From Eubacteriales Family XIII. Incertae Sedis bacterium (lineage in GTDB: Bacteria; Bacillota; Clostridia; Peptostreptococcales; Anaerovoracaceae): DNA of 32,357 nucleotides. Below, one piece after another: positions 1-7,276 of the stretch. The position numbers were made by a program, and so were the translations under genes. How positions within the stretch are numbered: the first letter of the stretch is position 1; each line of letters begins with the position of its first letter. The notes under the pieces are model-generated. The model was given only the letters and a program-made list of their open reading frames with translations, had not been told where the DNA came from and did not search any database. The stretch covers positions 1-32,357 of the forward strand of contig JAITKU010000247.1 of NCBI GenBank assembly GCA_031278255.1, in the 5' to 3' direction.

Positions 1-140
1 ACGGAATAAAGTTGACAAATTTGGCGCAGAATTTTTTTCGTCGAGCAAGGCGCAAAACGCAGACGAACCCTAAGGTTCGGCGAGGCTTTGCAACACAGTT
101 CGGCGGAAAAAAGGCAAGCTAAATGTCCGGTTTATTCCGT
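1..140. repeat. 140-bp imperfect palindromic repeat (MITE- or hairpin-like)
   Basis: The outer ends are perfect inverted copies (ACGGAATAAA at 1-10, TTTATTCCGT at 131-140), and with positions 14-17 the arms match at 14 of 17 bases. Moving inward, a T-run followed by CGTCGA (about 33-44) faces CGGCGGAAAAAA (101-112), and the centre is a hairpin, CGAACC (64-69) and GGTTCG (74-79) around a CTAA loop. The whole element is thus one long interrupted palindrome centred near 71. It holds no credible gene and lies 15 bp past the last his gene, where its RNA could act as a transcript end. The left flank is outside the window, so a target-site duplication cannot be tested. Mobile non-autonomous element versus fixed hairpin repeat is unresolved. 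Confidence 0.6.
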
Positions 141-154
141 AACGAATCCTAAGC

Positions 155-562
155 CTATGTGTCGCGATCCGCCGCGCGCGGCTGTTTCAGGTTGCCGATC
201 TTCTTGCTTCGCTCCCGCAGGATGCTTTCGATGTTTTCGAGCGGGATATCCCGCTCCGCCATCAGGACGAGCAGGTGATAGAGCAGGTCGCAGAGTTCGT
301 TTTCGAGATCGGCGCGCGCCCGCGCGGGACCCGCGGCGCGATCGGCCCGCCCGCACGCCGTTTCCTCCCGCCCCGCCGCCGCAATCGCCTCGGCCGCCGC
401 CAGATTCTTCGCCGCTATGATCGTTTCGGCGCATTCCTCGCCGCATTTTTTCAGAATCTTGTCGAGGCCCTCCCGAAACAGGTAGCAGGTGTAGGACCCC
501 TCCGCCGGCGTCCGCTTGCGCGACAGCGCGACTGTGTACAGTTCCCGCAGCGCATCATCCAT
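155..562 (-). CDS. hisE: Phosphoribosyl-ATP pyrophosphatase HisE
   Basis: Hydrolyses phosphoribosyl-ATP to phosphoribosyl-AMP plus pyrophosphate, second step of histidine synthesis, in the cytoplasm. The 135-residue product shows the family pattern: EGSYTCYLF (21-29), [11 protein letters not shown] (33-43) with the acidic metal-binding side chains, and [12 protein letters not shown] (92-103). It overlaps hisI by 8 bases (ATGGATGA) and its GGAGG ribosome site lies inside the hisI end, so translation is coupled. Unusual: about 25 extra alanine- and arginine-rich residues (roughly 54-87) sit between the AAKN and DLLYH motifs, in the loop joining two helices. In many bacteria HisI and HisE are one fused protein; here they are separate and overlapping. 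It is the last gene of the operon. Confidence 0.93.
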   Translation of the reverse strand: MDDALRELYTVALSRKRTPAEGSYTCYLFREGLDKILKKCGEECAETIIAAKNLAAAEAIAAAGREETACGRADRAAGPARARADLENELCDLLYHLLVLMAERDIPLENIESILRERSKKIGNLKQPRAADRDT

Positions 563-914
563 GTGAACCTCCGTATAACAATCCGGTCCGATAAAAGCAG
601 GTCCTGTTCCCCGTATGACAGGCCGCGCCCGTCTGTTCCACCACGACGAGCAGCGCATCGTCGTCGCAGTCGGGCGTTACGGATACGACGCGCTGGAAAT
701 GCCCGGAGCTTTCCCCCTTGTTCCAAAGCGCGCCGCGCGAACGGCTGTAAAACCACGTGAAGCCCGTCTCCAGCGTCTTTGCGAGGCTCTCCTCGTTCAT
801 GTAGGCGAGCATAAGCACCTCTCCCGTGCCGCGCTGCTGCACGACGGCCGGTATCAGTTCCGATTTTTTGAAATACCCCGCGAGGTCCGGGCGCACATCC
901 CGTTGCGCTTCCAA
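555..914 (-). CDS. hisI: Phosphoribosyl-AMP cyclohydrolase HisI
   Basis: Opens the adenine ring of phosphoribosyl-AMP, third step of histidine synthesis; zinc- and magnesium-dependent. The 119-residue protein contains AYMNEESL (37-44), [20 protein letters not shown] (53-72), the acidic metal cluster DCDDD (82-86) and the zinc-type cysteines C83, C99 and C106, which is the full single-domain cyclohydrolase. The start is a TTG codon, chosen because AAAGGAG lies seven bases upstream and no in-frame ATG precedes the conserved region. A 62-bp gap separates it from hisF, and it overlaps hisE by 8 bp. Confidence 0.95.
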   Translation of the reverse strand: MEAQRDVRPDLAGYFKKSELIPAVVQQRGTGEVLMLAYMNEESLAKTLETGFTWFYSRSRGALWNKGESSGHFQRVVSVTPDCDDDALLVVVEQTGAACHTGNRTCFYRTGLLYGGSHG

Positions 915-976
915 TGGGAATCTCCTTTCCGTCCGGCATTCTCGCGCGCCTTGCCGCCGCGCGCGGGACCCGAATC

Positions 977-1738
977 CTACAGCAGCCTGACCGGAACGCC
1001 CGCCCGCGCCAGTTCGCCTTTCACATCCGCCACGGAGAGTTCTCCGTAATGGAATATCGAGGCGGCCAGCGCCGCGTCCGCGTCCGTTTCGCGAAAAAGT
1101 TCCGTAAAATCGGATATCTTCCCGCCGCCGCCCGACGCGATGACGGGGATGCGCACGGCGGCGCAGATCGCGTTCAGCATACCCGTGTCGAAGCCGCTTT
1201 TCGTCCCGTCCGCGTCCATGGACGTAAGGAGTATCTCACCCGCGCCGCGCCTTTCGGCCTCCCGCGCCCATTCCGCGGCGTCAAGCCCCGTGTCGATCCG
1301 TCCGCCGTGAACGTAGACCTTGTAACGACCCGCGCCCGCGCCTTTCGCGTCTATCGCCACGACGACGCACTGACTGCCGAAACGCGCGGCCGCCTCCGAG
1401 ATCAGATCCGGGTTCTTGATCGCGGCGGAATTCACGGAAACCTTATCCGCCCCGGCGCGCAGCAAGCCGCGAAAATCCTCGACGCTCCGAATGCCGCCGC
1501 CCACCGTCAGCGGGACAAAGACGTGCTTCGCGGTTTTAAGCACCACGTCCGCCATCGTGTCACGCCCCTCGTGGGTGGCCGTTATATCGAGAAACACGAT
1601 CTCGTCCGCGCCCTGCCGGTCGTAGGCCATCGCGCATTCCACGGGATCGCCCACCTCCTTGATATCGACGAAATGGATCCCCTTGACAACCCTGCCGTCG
1701 CGCACGTCGAGGCAGGGGATGATGCGTTTTGCGAGCAT
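977..1738 (-). CDS. hisF: Imidazole glycerol phosphate synthase cyclase subunit HisF
   Basis: Uses ammonia delivered by HisH to convert PRFAR to imidazole glycerol phosphate and AICAR. The 253-residue length is normal for the (beta/alpha)8 barrel. It starts [20 protein letters not shown] with the catalytic Asp near residue 11, followed by the phosphate-binding loops VGGGIRS and ASGGGG and the second catalytic Asp in [13 protein letters not shown]. The ATG has AAAGGA upstream. A longer open frame continues upstream of this ATG but overlaps hisA and is not family sequence. It lies 32 bp downstream of hisA, its evolutionary relative. Confidence 0.97.
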   Translation of the reverse strand: MLAKRIIPCLDVRDGRVVKGIHFVDIKEVGDPVECAMAYDRQGADEIVFLDITATHEGRDTMADVVLKTAKHVFVPLTVGGGIRSVEDFRGLLRAGADKVSVNSAAIKNPDLISEAAARFGSQCVVVAIDAKGAGAGRYKVYVHGGRIDTGLDAAEWAREAERRGAGEILLTSMDADGTKSGFDTGMLNAICAAVRIPVIASGGGGKISDFTELFRETDADAALAASIFHYGELSVADVKGELARAGVPVRLL

Positions 1739-1770
1739 CCTGTATCCTTTCTTCCGGGCGGCGGCGCGGC

Positions 1771-2493
1771 TTACGCGGTCGCCGCGGCTTCCGCGATCGC
1801 CTCGCGCAGCGACAGCCTCCCCTTGTACAGGGCCTTGCCGAGGATGGCGCCGTACAGGCCCATCCGCGCGAGTTTCCGCACGTCCGCCGTGTCCGTGACG
1901 CCGCCGCTGGCTATGATATCGCAGGAAACGGCGTCCCGCAGGGCCGCAAGCTGCTCGAAATTCGGGCCCGAGAGCGCGCCGTCCTTTGAGATATCGGTAA
2001 ATATGATCGTGCGAACCCCCATGTCCTCCATCCGCTTCGCCAGCGCGATATAATCCGCGCCCCCGTCCGCGAGCCAGCCCGCGGTGCGCACGCGCCCGTT
2101 CATCGCGTCTATGCCCGCCGCGATGCGCGCGCCGTGCTTTCGGACGGCGGCGCGCATGAAGTCCGGATCGTGCAGGGCGGCCGAACCGAGGATCACGCGG
2201 CTTACGCCGCGCGCCAGATAATACTCTACGGAGTCCATATCCCGAACGCCGCCGCCGAACTCGACCGCGAGGCCGCTTTCGCGCGCGACCCGCGTGACCT
2301 GCGCCGCGTTGACGCGCCTGCCCAGGGCGGCGCCGTCCAAATCCACCATATGAATCCACCGCGCGCCCGCGGCGCGAAATCCGCGCGCCGTTTCGAGCGC
2401 ATCGTCCGCGACCTGTTCCGCCGTGTCGAAATCGCCGCGCGTCAGGCGCACGCATATGCCGTCCTTGATATCGATTGCAGGAAAAATTATCAT
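1771..2493 (-). CDS. hisA: ProFAR isomerase HisA
   Basis: Catalyses the Amadori rearrangement of ProFAR to PRFAR. The 240-residue barrel begins [20 protein letters not shown] with the catalytic Asp at 8, carries VEFGGGVRD and ASGGVTD phosphate loops, and has the second catalytic Asp in FTDISKDG. The hisH stop is 11 bases upstream. The only ribosome-site-like stretch is GGAT inside the hisH end, which is weak, so reinitiation after hisH translation is likely. Nothing suggests the bifunctional PriA type. Confidence 0.96.
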   Translation of the reverse strand: MIIFPAIDIKDGICVRLTRGDFDTAEQVADDALETARGFRAAGARWIHMVDLDGAALGRRVNAAQVTRVARESGLAVEFGGGVRDMDSVEYYLARGVSRVILGSAALHDPDFMRAAVRKHGARIAAGIDAMNGRVRTAGWLADGGADYIALAKRMEDMGVRTIIFTDISKDGALSGPNFEQLAALRDAVSCDIIASGGVTDTADVRKLARMGLYGAILGKALYKGRLSLREAIAEAAATA

Positions 2494-2504
2494 ATTATTA
2501 CACT

Positions 2505-3104
2505 TTAATCCAATTCACAGAAATTCCGCAATATGCGCAGCCCCACCGCGCCGCTCTTCTCCGGATGAAACTGGCAGCCGAACACATTGTCGCGAAATAC
2601 GAGGCCCGGAACGCGCTCGCCGTATTCGGTGTAGAGCGCGATGTGCCGCCTGTCCGTGACGGCCTTGTAGGAGTGGACAAAATACAGCCTGTCGCCCTCC
2701 TTGATATCGCGGGAGAGCGGGCAGACGGCCTCGTGCTTCACGTCGCTCCAGCCTATGTGCGGTATCTTCAGGCCCGGGGCCGCAATCCGGTCCACGCGTC
2801 CGGCGATCAGACCGAGACCGCGCGTTTTCTCGAATTCAAAGCCCAGATCGAACAACAGCTGCATACCGAGGCAGATGCCGAGCAGGGGCTTGCGTTCCGC
2901 CTCGCGCGCGATCGCGTCCGCGAGTCCCGCCGCTTCGAGTTTGCGCATCGCGTCCGGAAAGGCGCCGACGCCCGGCAGTATCAGTTTGTCCGCTCGCGAG
3001 AGCGCCGCGCGCTCCGCCGTGATCACACTGTCAAAGCCGAGGAAATCCAGCGCGTTTTTCACGCTGAACAGATTGCCCGCGCCGTAATCGATTATCGCTA
3101 TCAT
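2505..3104 (-). CDS. hisH: Imidazole glycerol phosphate synthase glutamine amidotransferase subunit HisH
   Basis: Class I glutamine amidotransferase that feeds ammonia to HisF. The 199-residue protein has IDYGAGN at the N terminus, the nucleophile elbow GICLGMQ and the His-Glu pair in FHPEKS, completing the Cys-His-Glu triad. The ATG overlaps the hisB stop by one base (TGATG), a coupled start; an in-frame GTG one codon upstream is possible but less likely. It sits in the usual his order between hisB and hisA. Confidence 0.96.
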   Translation of the reverse strand: MIAIIDYGAGNLFSVKNALDFLGFDSVITAERAALSRADKLILPGVGAFPDAMRKLEAAGLADAIAREAERKPLLGICLGMQLLFDLGFEFEKTRGLGLIAGRVDRIAAPGLKIPHIGWSDVKHEAVCPLSRDIKEGDRLYFVHSYKAVTDRRHIALYTEYGERVPGLVFRDNVFGCQFHPEKSGAVGLRILRNFCELD

Positions 3105-3679
3105 CACAGACTGCCCTTTGTCGAGAGCGCGTCGCCGCCCGTGCGCCGCACGGCTTCCTTCAGCGCGTGCGCGAAAGCTTTAAAGACCGCTTCGCACTTG
3201 TGGTGATCGTTCTCGCCGTACAGTATGTTGATATGCAGCGTCAACTGCGCGTTGGAGGCGAAAGCCCTGAAGAACTCCTTTACGAGCTGGGTATCGAGTC
3301 CCCCTATCGCGGGCCCCTCGAAAGCGCCGTTGAACACCGACACGCCGCGGCCGCAGACATCGACGGAACACGCGGCGAGCGCCTCATCCATGGGGGCGGT
3401 GAAGTTCCCGTACCGGGCGATCCCCTCCCGCGCCACGGCGCGCGCGAAAGCCAAACCGAGCGCGATGCCCACGTCCTCAACCGTGTGGTGCCCGTCCACG
3501 TGCAGATCGCCCCTGCATTCGATCTCGACGCCAAAGCCGCTGTGTACGGCAAAGGCCGTCAGCATATGGTCGAAGAAACCGATTCCCGTTGAAATAACGG
3601 GGCTTTCGCCGCCGTCCGGCAAGAGTCGCACACGGATATCGGTTTCCGCCGTGCTTCGTTTGATTTCGCTGTTTCTCAT
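3104..3679 (-). CDS. hisB: Imidazoleglycerol-phosphate dehydratase HisB
   Basis: Dehydrates imidazole glycerol phosphate to imidazole acetol phosphate; manganese enzyme. The 191 residues are a monofunctional dehydratase without the histidinol-phosphatase domain found in enterobacteria. Both metal-binding signatures are present: HVDGHHTVEDVG and ENDHHKCEAVFKAFAHAL. The chosen ATG (3679) has GGGGA just upstream; an ATG six codons earlier has no ribosome site. A 107-bp GC-rich gap separates it from hisD, the largest gap inside the operon, and it ends in a TGATG overlap with hisH. Confidence 0.96.
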   Translation of the reverse strand: MRNSEIKRSTAETDIRVRLLPDGGESPVISTGIGFFDHMLTAFAVHSGFGVEIECRGDLHVDGHHTVEDVGIALGLAFARAVAREGIARYGNFTAPMDEALAACSVDVCGRGVSVFNGAFEGPAIGGLDTQLVKEFFRAFASNAQLTLHINILYGENDHHKCEAVFKAFAHALKEAVRRTGGDALSTKGSL

Positions 3680-3786
3680 ACTTCCCCGCTTTCTCATCGC
3701 CGCGCGACGCCGGCTTCCCCTGCGCGGCGGCAAGCTCCGCGCGGCCCGGCCGAAACGCGCCGGAACCCGTGCCCGCCCGAACGGAA

Positions 3787-5097
3787 TCAGACCGAAAATC
3801 GCGCCCTTATCGCGTCCGCGTGGGCGCCGAGGCCCTCCCTTTCGGCGATCGTTATGATATCGTCCCGCGCGGCCGCCAAAGCCTCCCGCGCGTAGTGCGT
3901 GTAACTCATGCGCTTCACAAAGTCGTACACGCCGAGCGGAGAGGCGAAGCGCGCGGCGCCCGCGGTGGGCAGCACGTGGTTCGGCCCCGCATAGTAATCC
4001 CCGAGCGGTTCCGGCGCGTAAGGCCCGCAAAAGACAGAGCCGGCGTTTTGGATTCGCCCGAGGTACGACAGCGGATCCTCCAGCAGGATCTCGAGATGTT
4101 CCGGCGCGATCCGATCGGCGAGCGCGAGCATTTCATCCACGCTCCGGCACACGACGATCAGGCCGAAGTTTTCGAGCGAGGCGCGCGCGATCTCACCGCG
4201 CAAAAGCGCGCGCAGACGGCGCGCAAGCTCATCCGCGACGGCCGCGGCGATCTCTGCGCTCGTCGTCAGCAGCACGGCGGCGGCGTTCGCGTCGTGTTCG
4301 GCCTGGCTGAGCATGTCCGCCGCGATGTACGCGGGCGAAGCGCCGGCGTCCGCCAGCACCAATATCTCGCTGGGTCCCGCTATCATGTCGATATCGACCC
4401 TGCCGTACAGGAGCCTTTTCGCCGTCGCCACGAATATATTTCCGGGGCCCACGATCTTATCCACGCGCGGGATGCTTTCCGTCCCGTAGGCGAGGGCGGC
4501 GACGGCCTGCGCGCCCCCCGTCAAAAAGAGCTTGTCCACGCCCGCGATACAGGCCGCCGCCAGGATATCGGGGTTTGCCGTATAGCGCGTTTCCGCCCCC
4601 TCGCGGACCGGCGCGGGCGGCGTGACCACGATGAGTTCCGAAACGCCCGCGAGCTTCGCGGGAATGCCGTTCATGAGAACGGTCGAGGGATAGGCCGCCG
4701 TACCGCCCGGCACGTAGAGTCCGACGCGCGCGAGTCCGCGAACGGTCTGCCCGAGCGTCACGCCCGCCTCGCGGATCTCGTAGCCCGCGCATATCTGCCG
4801 TTCGTGGTAGCGGCGTATGTTGGCCGCGGCGCGTTCGAGCGCCCCGCGAAGCGGGGGCGCCATGGCGTTCAGGGCCGCCTCGAAGTCCGCCGGACCCCGC
4901 TCAAGCTTCGCGGGACAAGCCCCGTCGAAACGCAGGCCGTACGCGCGCAGGGCGTCGTCGCCGTTCTCGCGGACCGCGCGCAGGATATCCCGCACCGTTT
5001 CCTCCGTGTCGCGGTCGCGCGCCTCGGCGCGCGCCTCTATTCGCTTCAGGGCGGCGTATTCCGCCGCGCCGTCGGCGTTTATAAGCTGTATGTTCAT
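3787..5097 (-). CDS. hisD: Histidinol dehydrogenase HisD
   Basis: NAD- and zinc-dependent enzyme oxidising histidinol to histidine in two steps, the end of the pathway. The 436-residue product is full length and shows PGGTAAYPSTVLM, GGAQAVAALAYGT, DMIAGPSEILVLAD, the zinc-binding LSQAEHD and GPNHVLPT, and a C-terminal conserved histidine in SYTHY. Its ATG overlaps the stop of the upstream hisZ-hisG fusion by four bases (ATGA). No histidinol-phosphate aminotransferase (hisC) or phosphatase is in this window, so those steps must be encoded elsewhere. Confidence 0.97.
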   Translation of the reverse strand: MNIQLINADGAAEYAALKRIEARAEARDRDTEETVRDILRAVRENGDDALRAYGLRFDGACPAKLERGPADFEAALNAMAPPLRGALERAAANIRRYHERQICAGYEIREAGVTLGQTVRGLARVGLYVPGGTAAYPSTVLMNGIPAKLAGVSELIVVTPPAPVREGAETRYTANPDILAAACIAGVDKLFLTGGAQAVAALAYGTESIPRVDKIVGPGNIFVATAKRLLYGRVDIDMIAGPSEILVLADAGASPAYIAADMLSQAEHDANAAAVLLTTSAEIAAAVADELARRLRALLRGEIARASLENFGLIVVCRSVDEMLALADRIAPEHLEILLEDPLSYLGRIQNAGSVFCGPYAPEPLGDYYAGPNHVLPTAGAARFASPLGVYDFVKRMSYTHYAREALAAARDDIITIAEREGLGAHADAIRARFSV

Positions 5098-6764
5098 CCC
5101 GCGCGCACCCCTTGCAACTTCGCCGCAAGCGCGTCGATCTCTTTCTTTTTCAACTTCATGCTCGCGACGTTCACGATCATGCGGGCCGAAACCGCGCGAA
5201 TCTCCTCTATGACCGCCAGCCCGTTCTCCCGCAGCGTGTTACCCGATTCCACGATATCCACAATGCCGTCCGCGAGGCCGAGCAGGGGCGCGAGTTCGAC
5301 GGAGCCTTCTATGCGGATGATCTCCACATCCATGCCCTTGCTCTCGAACCAAGCCGCCGCCACATTCGGATACTTCGTGGCCACGCGCTTCGCACCGAAA
5401 CCGCCGTAGAAGTCCGCGCCCGCGCGCGCCGCCAGCGCGAAGCGGCATTTGCCGACGCCGAGGTCCAGAATCTCGTAGTACACGCCGCCCTGCTCGGCGA
5501 TCGTATCCTTGCCGACGACGCCGACATCGCAGACGCCGTGTTCCACGTAGGTGATCACATCCGCGGCTTTCGCGAGTACGACCTCTATGCCCGTCCCCGG
5601 CATGGGAAGCAACAGGCGGCGGCCCTTGGTTTGCAGGGGACCCACATCATAGCCCGCGGCCCTCAACATCTCGACGACCTCCCCCTCCAGCCGGCCTTTT
5701 GTGAGCGCGATTCGCAGGCGCGGCGCGGCGGATTTTGGCGCGGCGGAGGCGGCGGGCGGCGCGTCCGCCGCGGCGCGGGACCGTTGCAGATGCCCGTCCG
5801 CCAGCGCGTCCACGTGAAAGGCGAAGCCCGTGGCCGGCAGGTCCTCGCCGAAATCCTTGAAGAGTCCGTCGTAACGCCCGCCGGAAAGCACGGCGTCCCC
5901 CGAGGAAGCCGTATATCCCTTAAACACCAAGGAACTGTAATATTCGGCTTGATTTACCAAACCGAAGTCTATCATAATCCGGTCTTTCAGGTCAAGCCCC
6001 CGCAGTATTTCGTATACGCGCTCCAAATAGGCGAGCATATTCGGCAGCACGGGATCGCGCCCCCTAAACAGCGCGCGCGCCTCCCGCAGCGCCTCCGCGC
6101 CGCCGAAGAGTCCGGGCAGGGCGCGCAGCATATCCGCCACGTCGCTCTGCCGCGCCCCCTCGAGTACATCGCCGAGGGCCGCGTAATTCTTCGCCGCGAT
6201 GTGCCGGTGTATGCTTTCCTTTTCTTCAGGCCCCGCTTCGAGCAAAGACATCAGCCTGTTGAACACGCCGACGTGCCCGATCTCGATGCGAAACGGCGAC
6301 GGGGCGCAGACGGCCAGGGCCTCCGCCGCCGCGCCGAGAATCTCCGCGTCGGAATCAAACGAGGAATCGCCGATCAATTCTATGCCCATCTGCATGATCT
6401 CGGCGCGCTTTCCGCGCAGCGCGGGCTGCCGGCGAAAGACCTGCTGCGCGTAATAGATGCGGATCGGCAACGCGCTGCCTTTCAGCTTCGTGGCCGTCAT
6501 GCGCGCGATCGGGATGGTCGAATCCGGCCGCACGGTCAACAGCCGGCCCCGGTTGTCGGTCAGCTTATACATGCTCTCCGGCCGATAATAGGCCGCCTTG
6601 CTCGAAAACACATCGTAAAACTCAAGGCCCGGGGTCCGCACCTCGCGGTAGCCCCGCTTCTCGAAAACGCCGCGCAGCAACCCGATTACGGCGTTTTGGG
6701 CCTCGCATTCCCGAAACAGCAAATCCCCCGTTCCCTCGGGCGTGATCTTGTCATTGCGTATCAT
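5094..6764 (-). CDS. hisZ-hisG: HisZ-HisG fusion: ATP phosphoribosyltransferase with its regulatory subunit
   Basis: First committed step of histidine synthesis: ATP plus PRPP to phosphoribosyl-ATP, feedback-inhibited by histidine through HisZ. Residues 1 to about 325 are a HisZ domain, a histidyl-tRNA-synthetase paralogue (KITPEGTGDLLF, TVRPDSTIPIARM, QQVFRRQ, LSGGRYDGL). Residues 326-349 form an Ala/Pro-rich linker. Residues 350-556 are a complete short-form HisG: RIALTKGRL (351-359), VEHGVCDVGVVGKDTI (407-422) and the PRPP-binding DIVESGNTL (503-511). The frame is open throughout with no internal stop, and no ribosome site was seen at the junction. It is first in the operon, with GGAG sequences before the ATG. 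In most organisms with short HisG the two proteins are separate genes. Confidence 0.93.
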   Translation of the reverse strand: MIRNDKITPEGTGDLLFRECEAQNAVIGLLRGVFEKRGYREVRTPGLEFYDVFSSKAAYYRPESMYKLTDNRGRLLTVRPDSTIPIARMTATKLKGSALPIRIYYAQQVFRRQPALRGKRAEIMQMGIELIGDSSFDSDAEILGAAAEALAVCAPSPFRIEIGHVGVFNRLMSLLEAGPEEKESIHRHIAAKNYAALGDVLEGARQSDVADMLRALPGLFGGAEALREARALFRGRDPVLPNMLAYLERVYEILRGLDLKDRIMIDFGLVNQAEYYSSLVFKGYTASSGDAVLSGGRYDGLFKDFGEDLPATGFAFHVDALADGHLQRSRAAADAPPAASAAPKSAAPRLRIALTKGRLEGEVVEMLRAAGYDVGPLQTKGRRLLLPMPGTGIEVVLAKAADVITYVEHGVCDVGVVGKDTIAEQGGVYYEILDLGVGKCRFALAARAGADFYGGFGAKRVATKYPNVAAAWFESKGMDVEIIRIEGSVELAPLLGLADGIVDIVESGNTLRENGLAVIEEIRAVSARMIVNVASMKLKKKEIDALAAKLQGVRAG

Positions 6765-6868
6765 GAACGTCTCCGTCTCCTCCGTCTGTTCGTTTCGGAC
6801 ACAAGCCCCCCGCTCGCGGGCGCGGGCCGGCCCATCTCCAAAACCCCGCTCGGCCTCTCGGCGGCCGC

Positions 6869-6898
6869 TTTATCATTTTATCACGATAAAGCGATAAA
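6869..6898. promoter_or_regulatory. Four-half-site symmetrical operator over the his promoter
   Basis: Read on the plus strand, TTTATC occurs at 6869 and 6877 and its reverse complement GATAAA at 6885 and 6893. All four start exactly 8 bp apart, separated by 2-bp spacers (AT, AC, GC), giving a 30-bp array with dyad symmetry. The array covers the whole minus-35/minus-10 spacer and the minus-10 box of the his promoter, so a bound protein would block RNA polymerase. Arrangement of half-sites at 8-bp steps resembles tandem binding on TrpR operators. The actual regulator is unknown. Confidence 0.75.
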
Positions 6899-6903
6899 GT
6901 CAA
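6875..6903 (-). promoter_or_regulatory. Sigma-A promoter of the his operon
   Basis: Minus-35 TTGACT (6898-6903), 17-bp spacer, minus-10 TAAAAT (6875-6880), reading toward hisZ-hisG. Predicted start near 6868 leaves a GC-rich leader of about 100 nt. The leader contains short hairpins (for example GGCC...GGCC at its 5' end) but no run of histidine codons, so a classical leader-peptide attenuator is not evident. Confidence 0.75.
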
Positions 6904-6936
6904 GCGCGCGCCGCGCATTTTTTCCGCGCCCCCGCC

Positions 6937-7218
6937 TCATTCCTCGATGTCCGCATCCTCCGCGAGCGGAAACGGAATAACAATATTTCGGGCGTCCGCC
7001 AGGGAATCGGCGGGGACGTAGATATCGATGGGGCATATGCTGTTCGCGCCCATAAAAATCTCGAGGAAATTGCCCGCGCCTTTCCAGCGCCGCTCGCTCG
7101 GGACGCCCTCTCCGCGCAGCTTGGATTCGAGTATGTCCGCCTCCATGCTGTCGGTCGCGGTGCAGAGGTACACGCCGTCGCGCCATTCTTTTTTTTCGGC
7201 CTCTTTCTTTTCAAACAT
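6937..7218 (-). CDS. DUF2007-like small protein
   Basis: A 93-residue soluble protein. The central part (GVYLCTATDSMEADILESKL, then a gap and DIYVPADSLADARNIV) follows the DUF2007 pattern, a ferredoxin-like fold annotated as a putative signal-transducing protein. The first dozen residues are a charged Lys/Glu tail. GGGAGGAA precedes the ATG. It is 58 bp downstream of thrS and just upstream of the his promoter, so it is probably co-transcribed with thrS. Its function is not established, and the family assignment rests on pattern recognition. Confidence 0.7.
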   Translation of the reverse strand: MFEKKEAEKKEWRDGVYLCTATDSMEADILESKLRGEGVPSERRWKGAGNFLEIFMGANSICPIDIYVPADSLADARNIVIPFPLAEDADIEE

Positions 7219-7276
7219 CGATCTTCCTCCCGCCGCGCAAGGCTCCGTTTCGGACCGGCGCAGACGCCGCCCCGCG

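Noticed and set aside
61-80. CGAACC-CTAA-GGTTCG as a CRISPR repeat
   Set aside because: There is only one copy with no spacer periodicity; it is the centre of the 140-bp palindrome.
6765-6868. Histidine leader peptide or tRNA-His T-box before the his operon
   Set aside because: No short frame rich in CAT/CAC codons and no T-box sequence was found in the GC-rich leader; the operator in the promoter explains regulation better.
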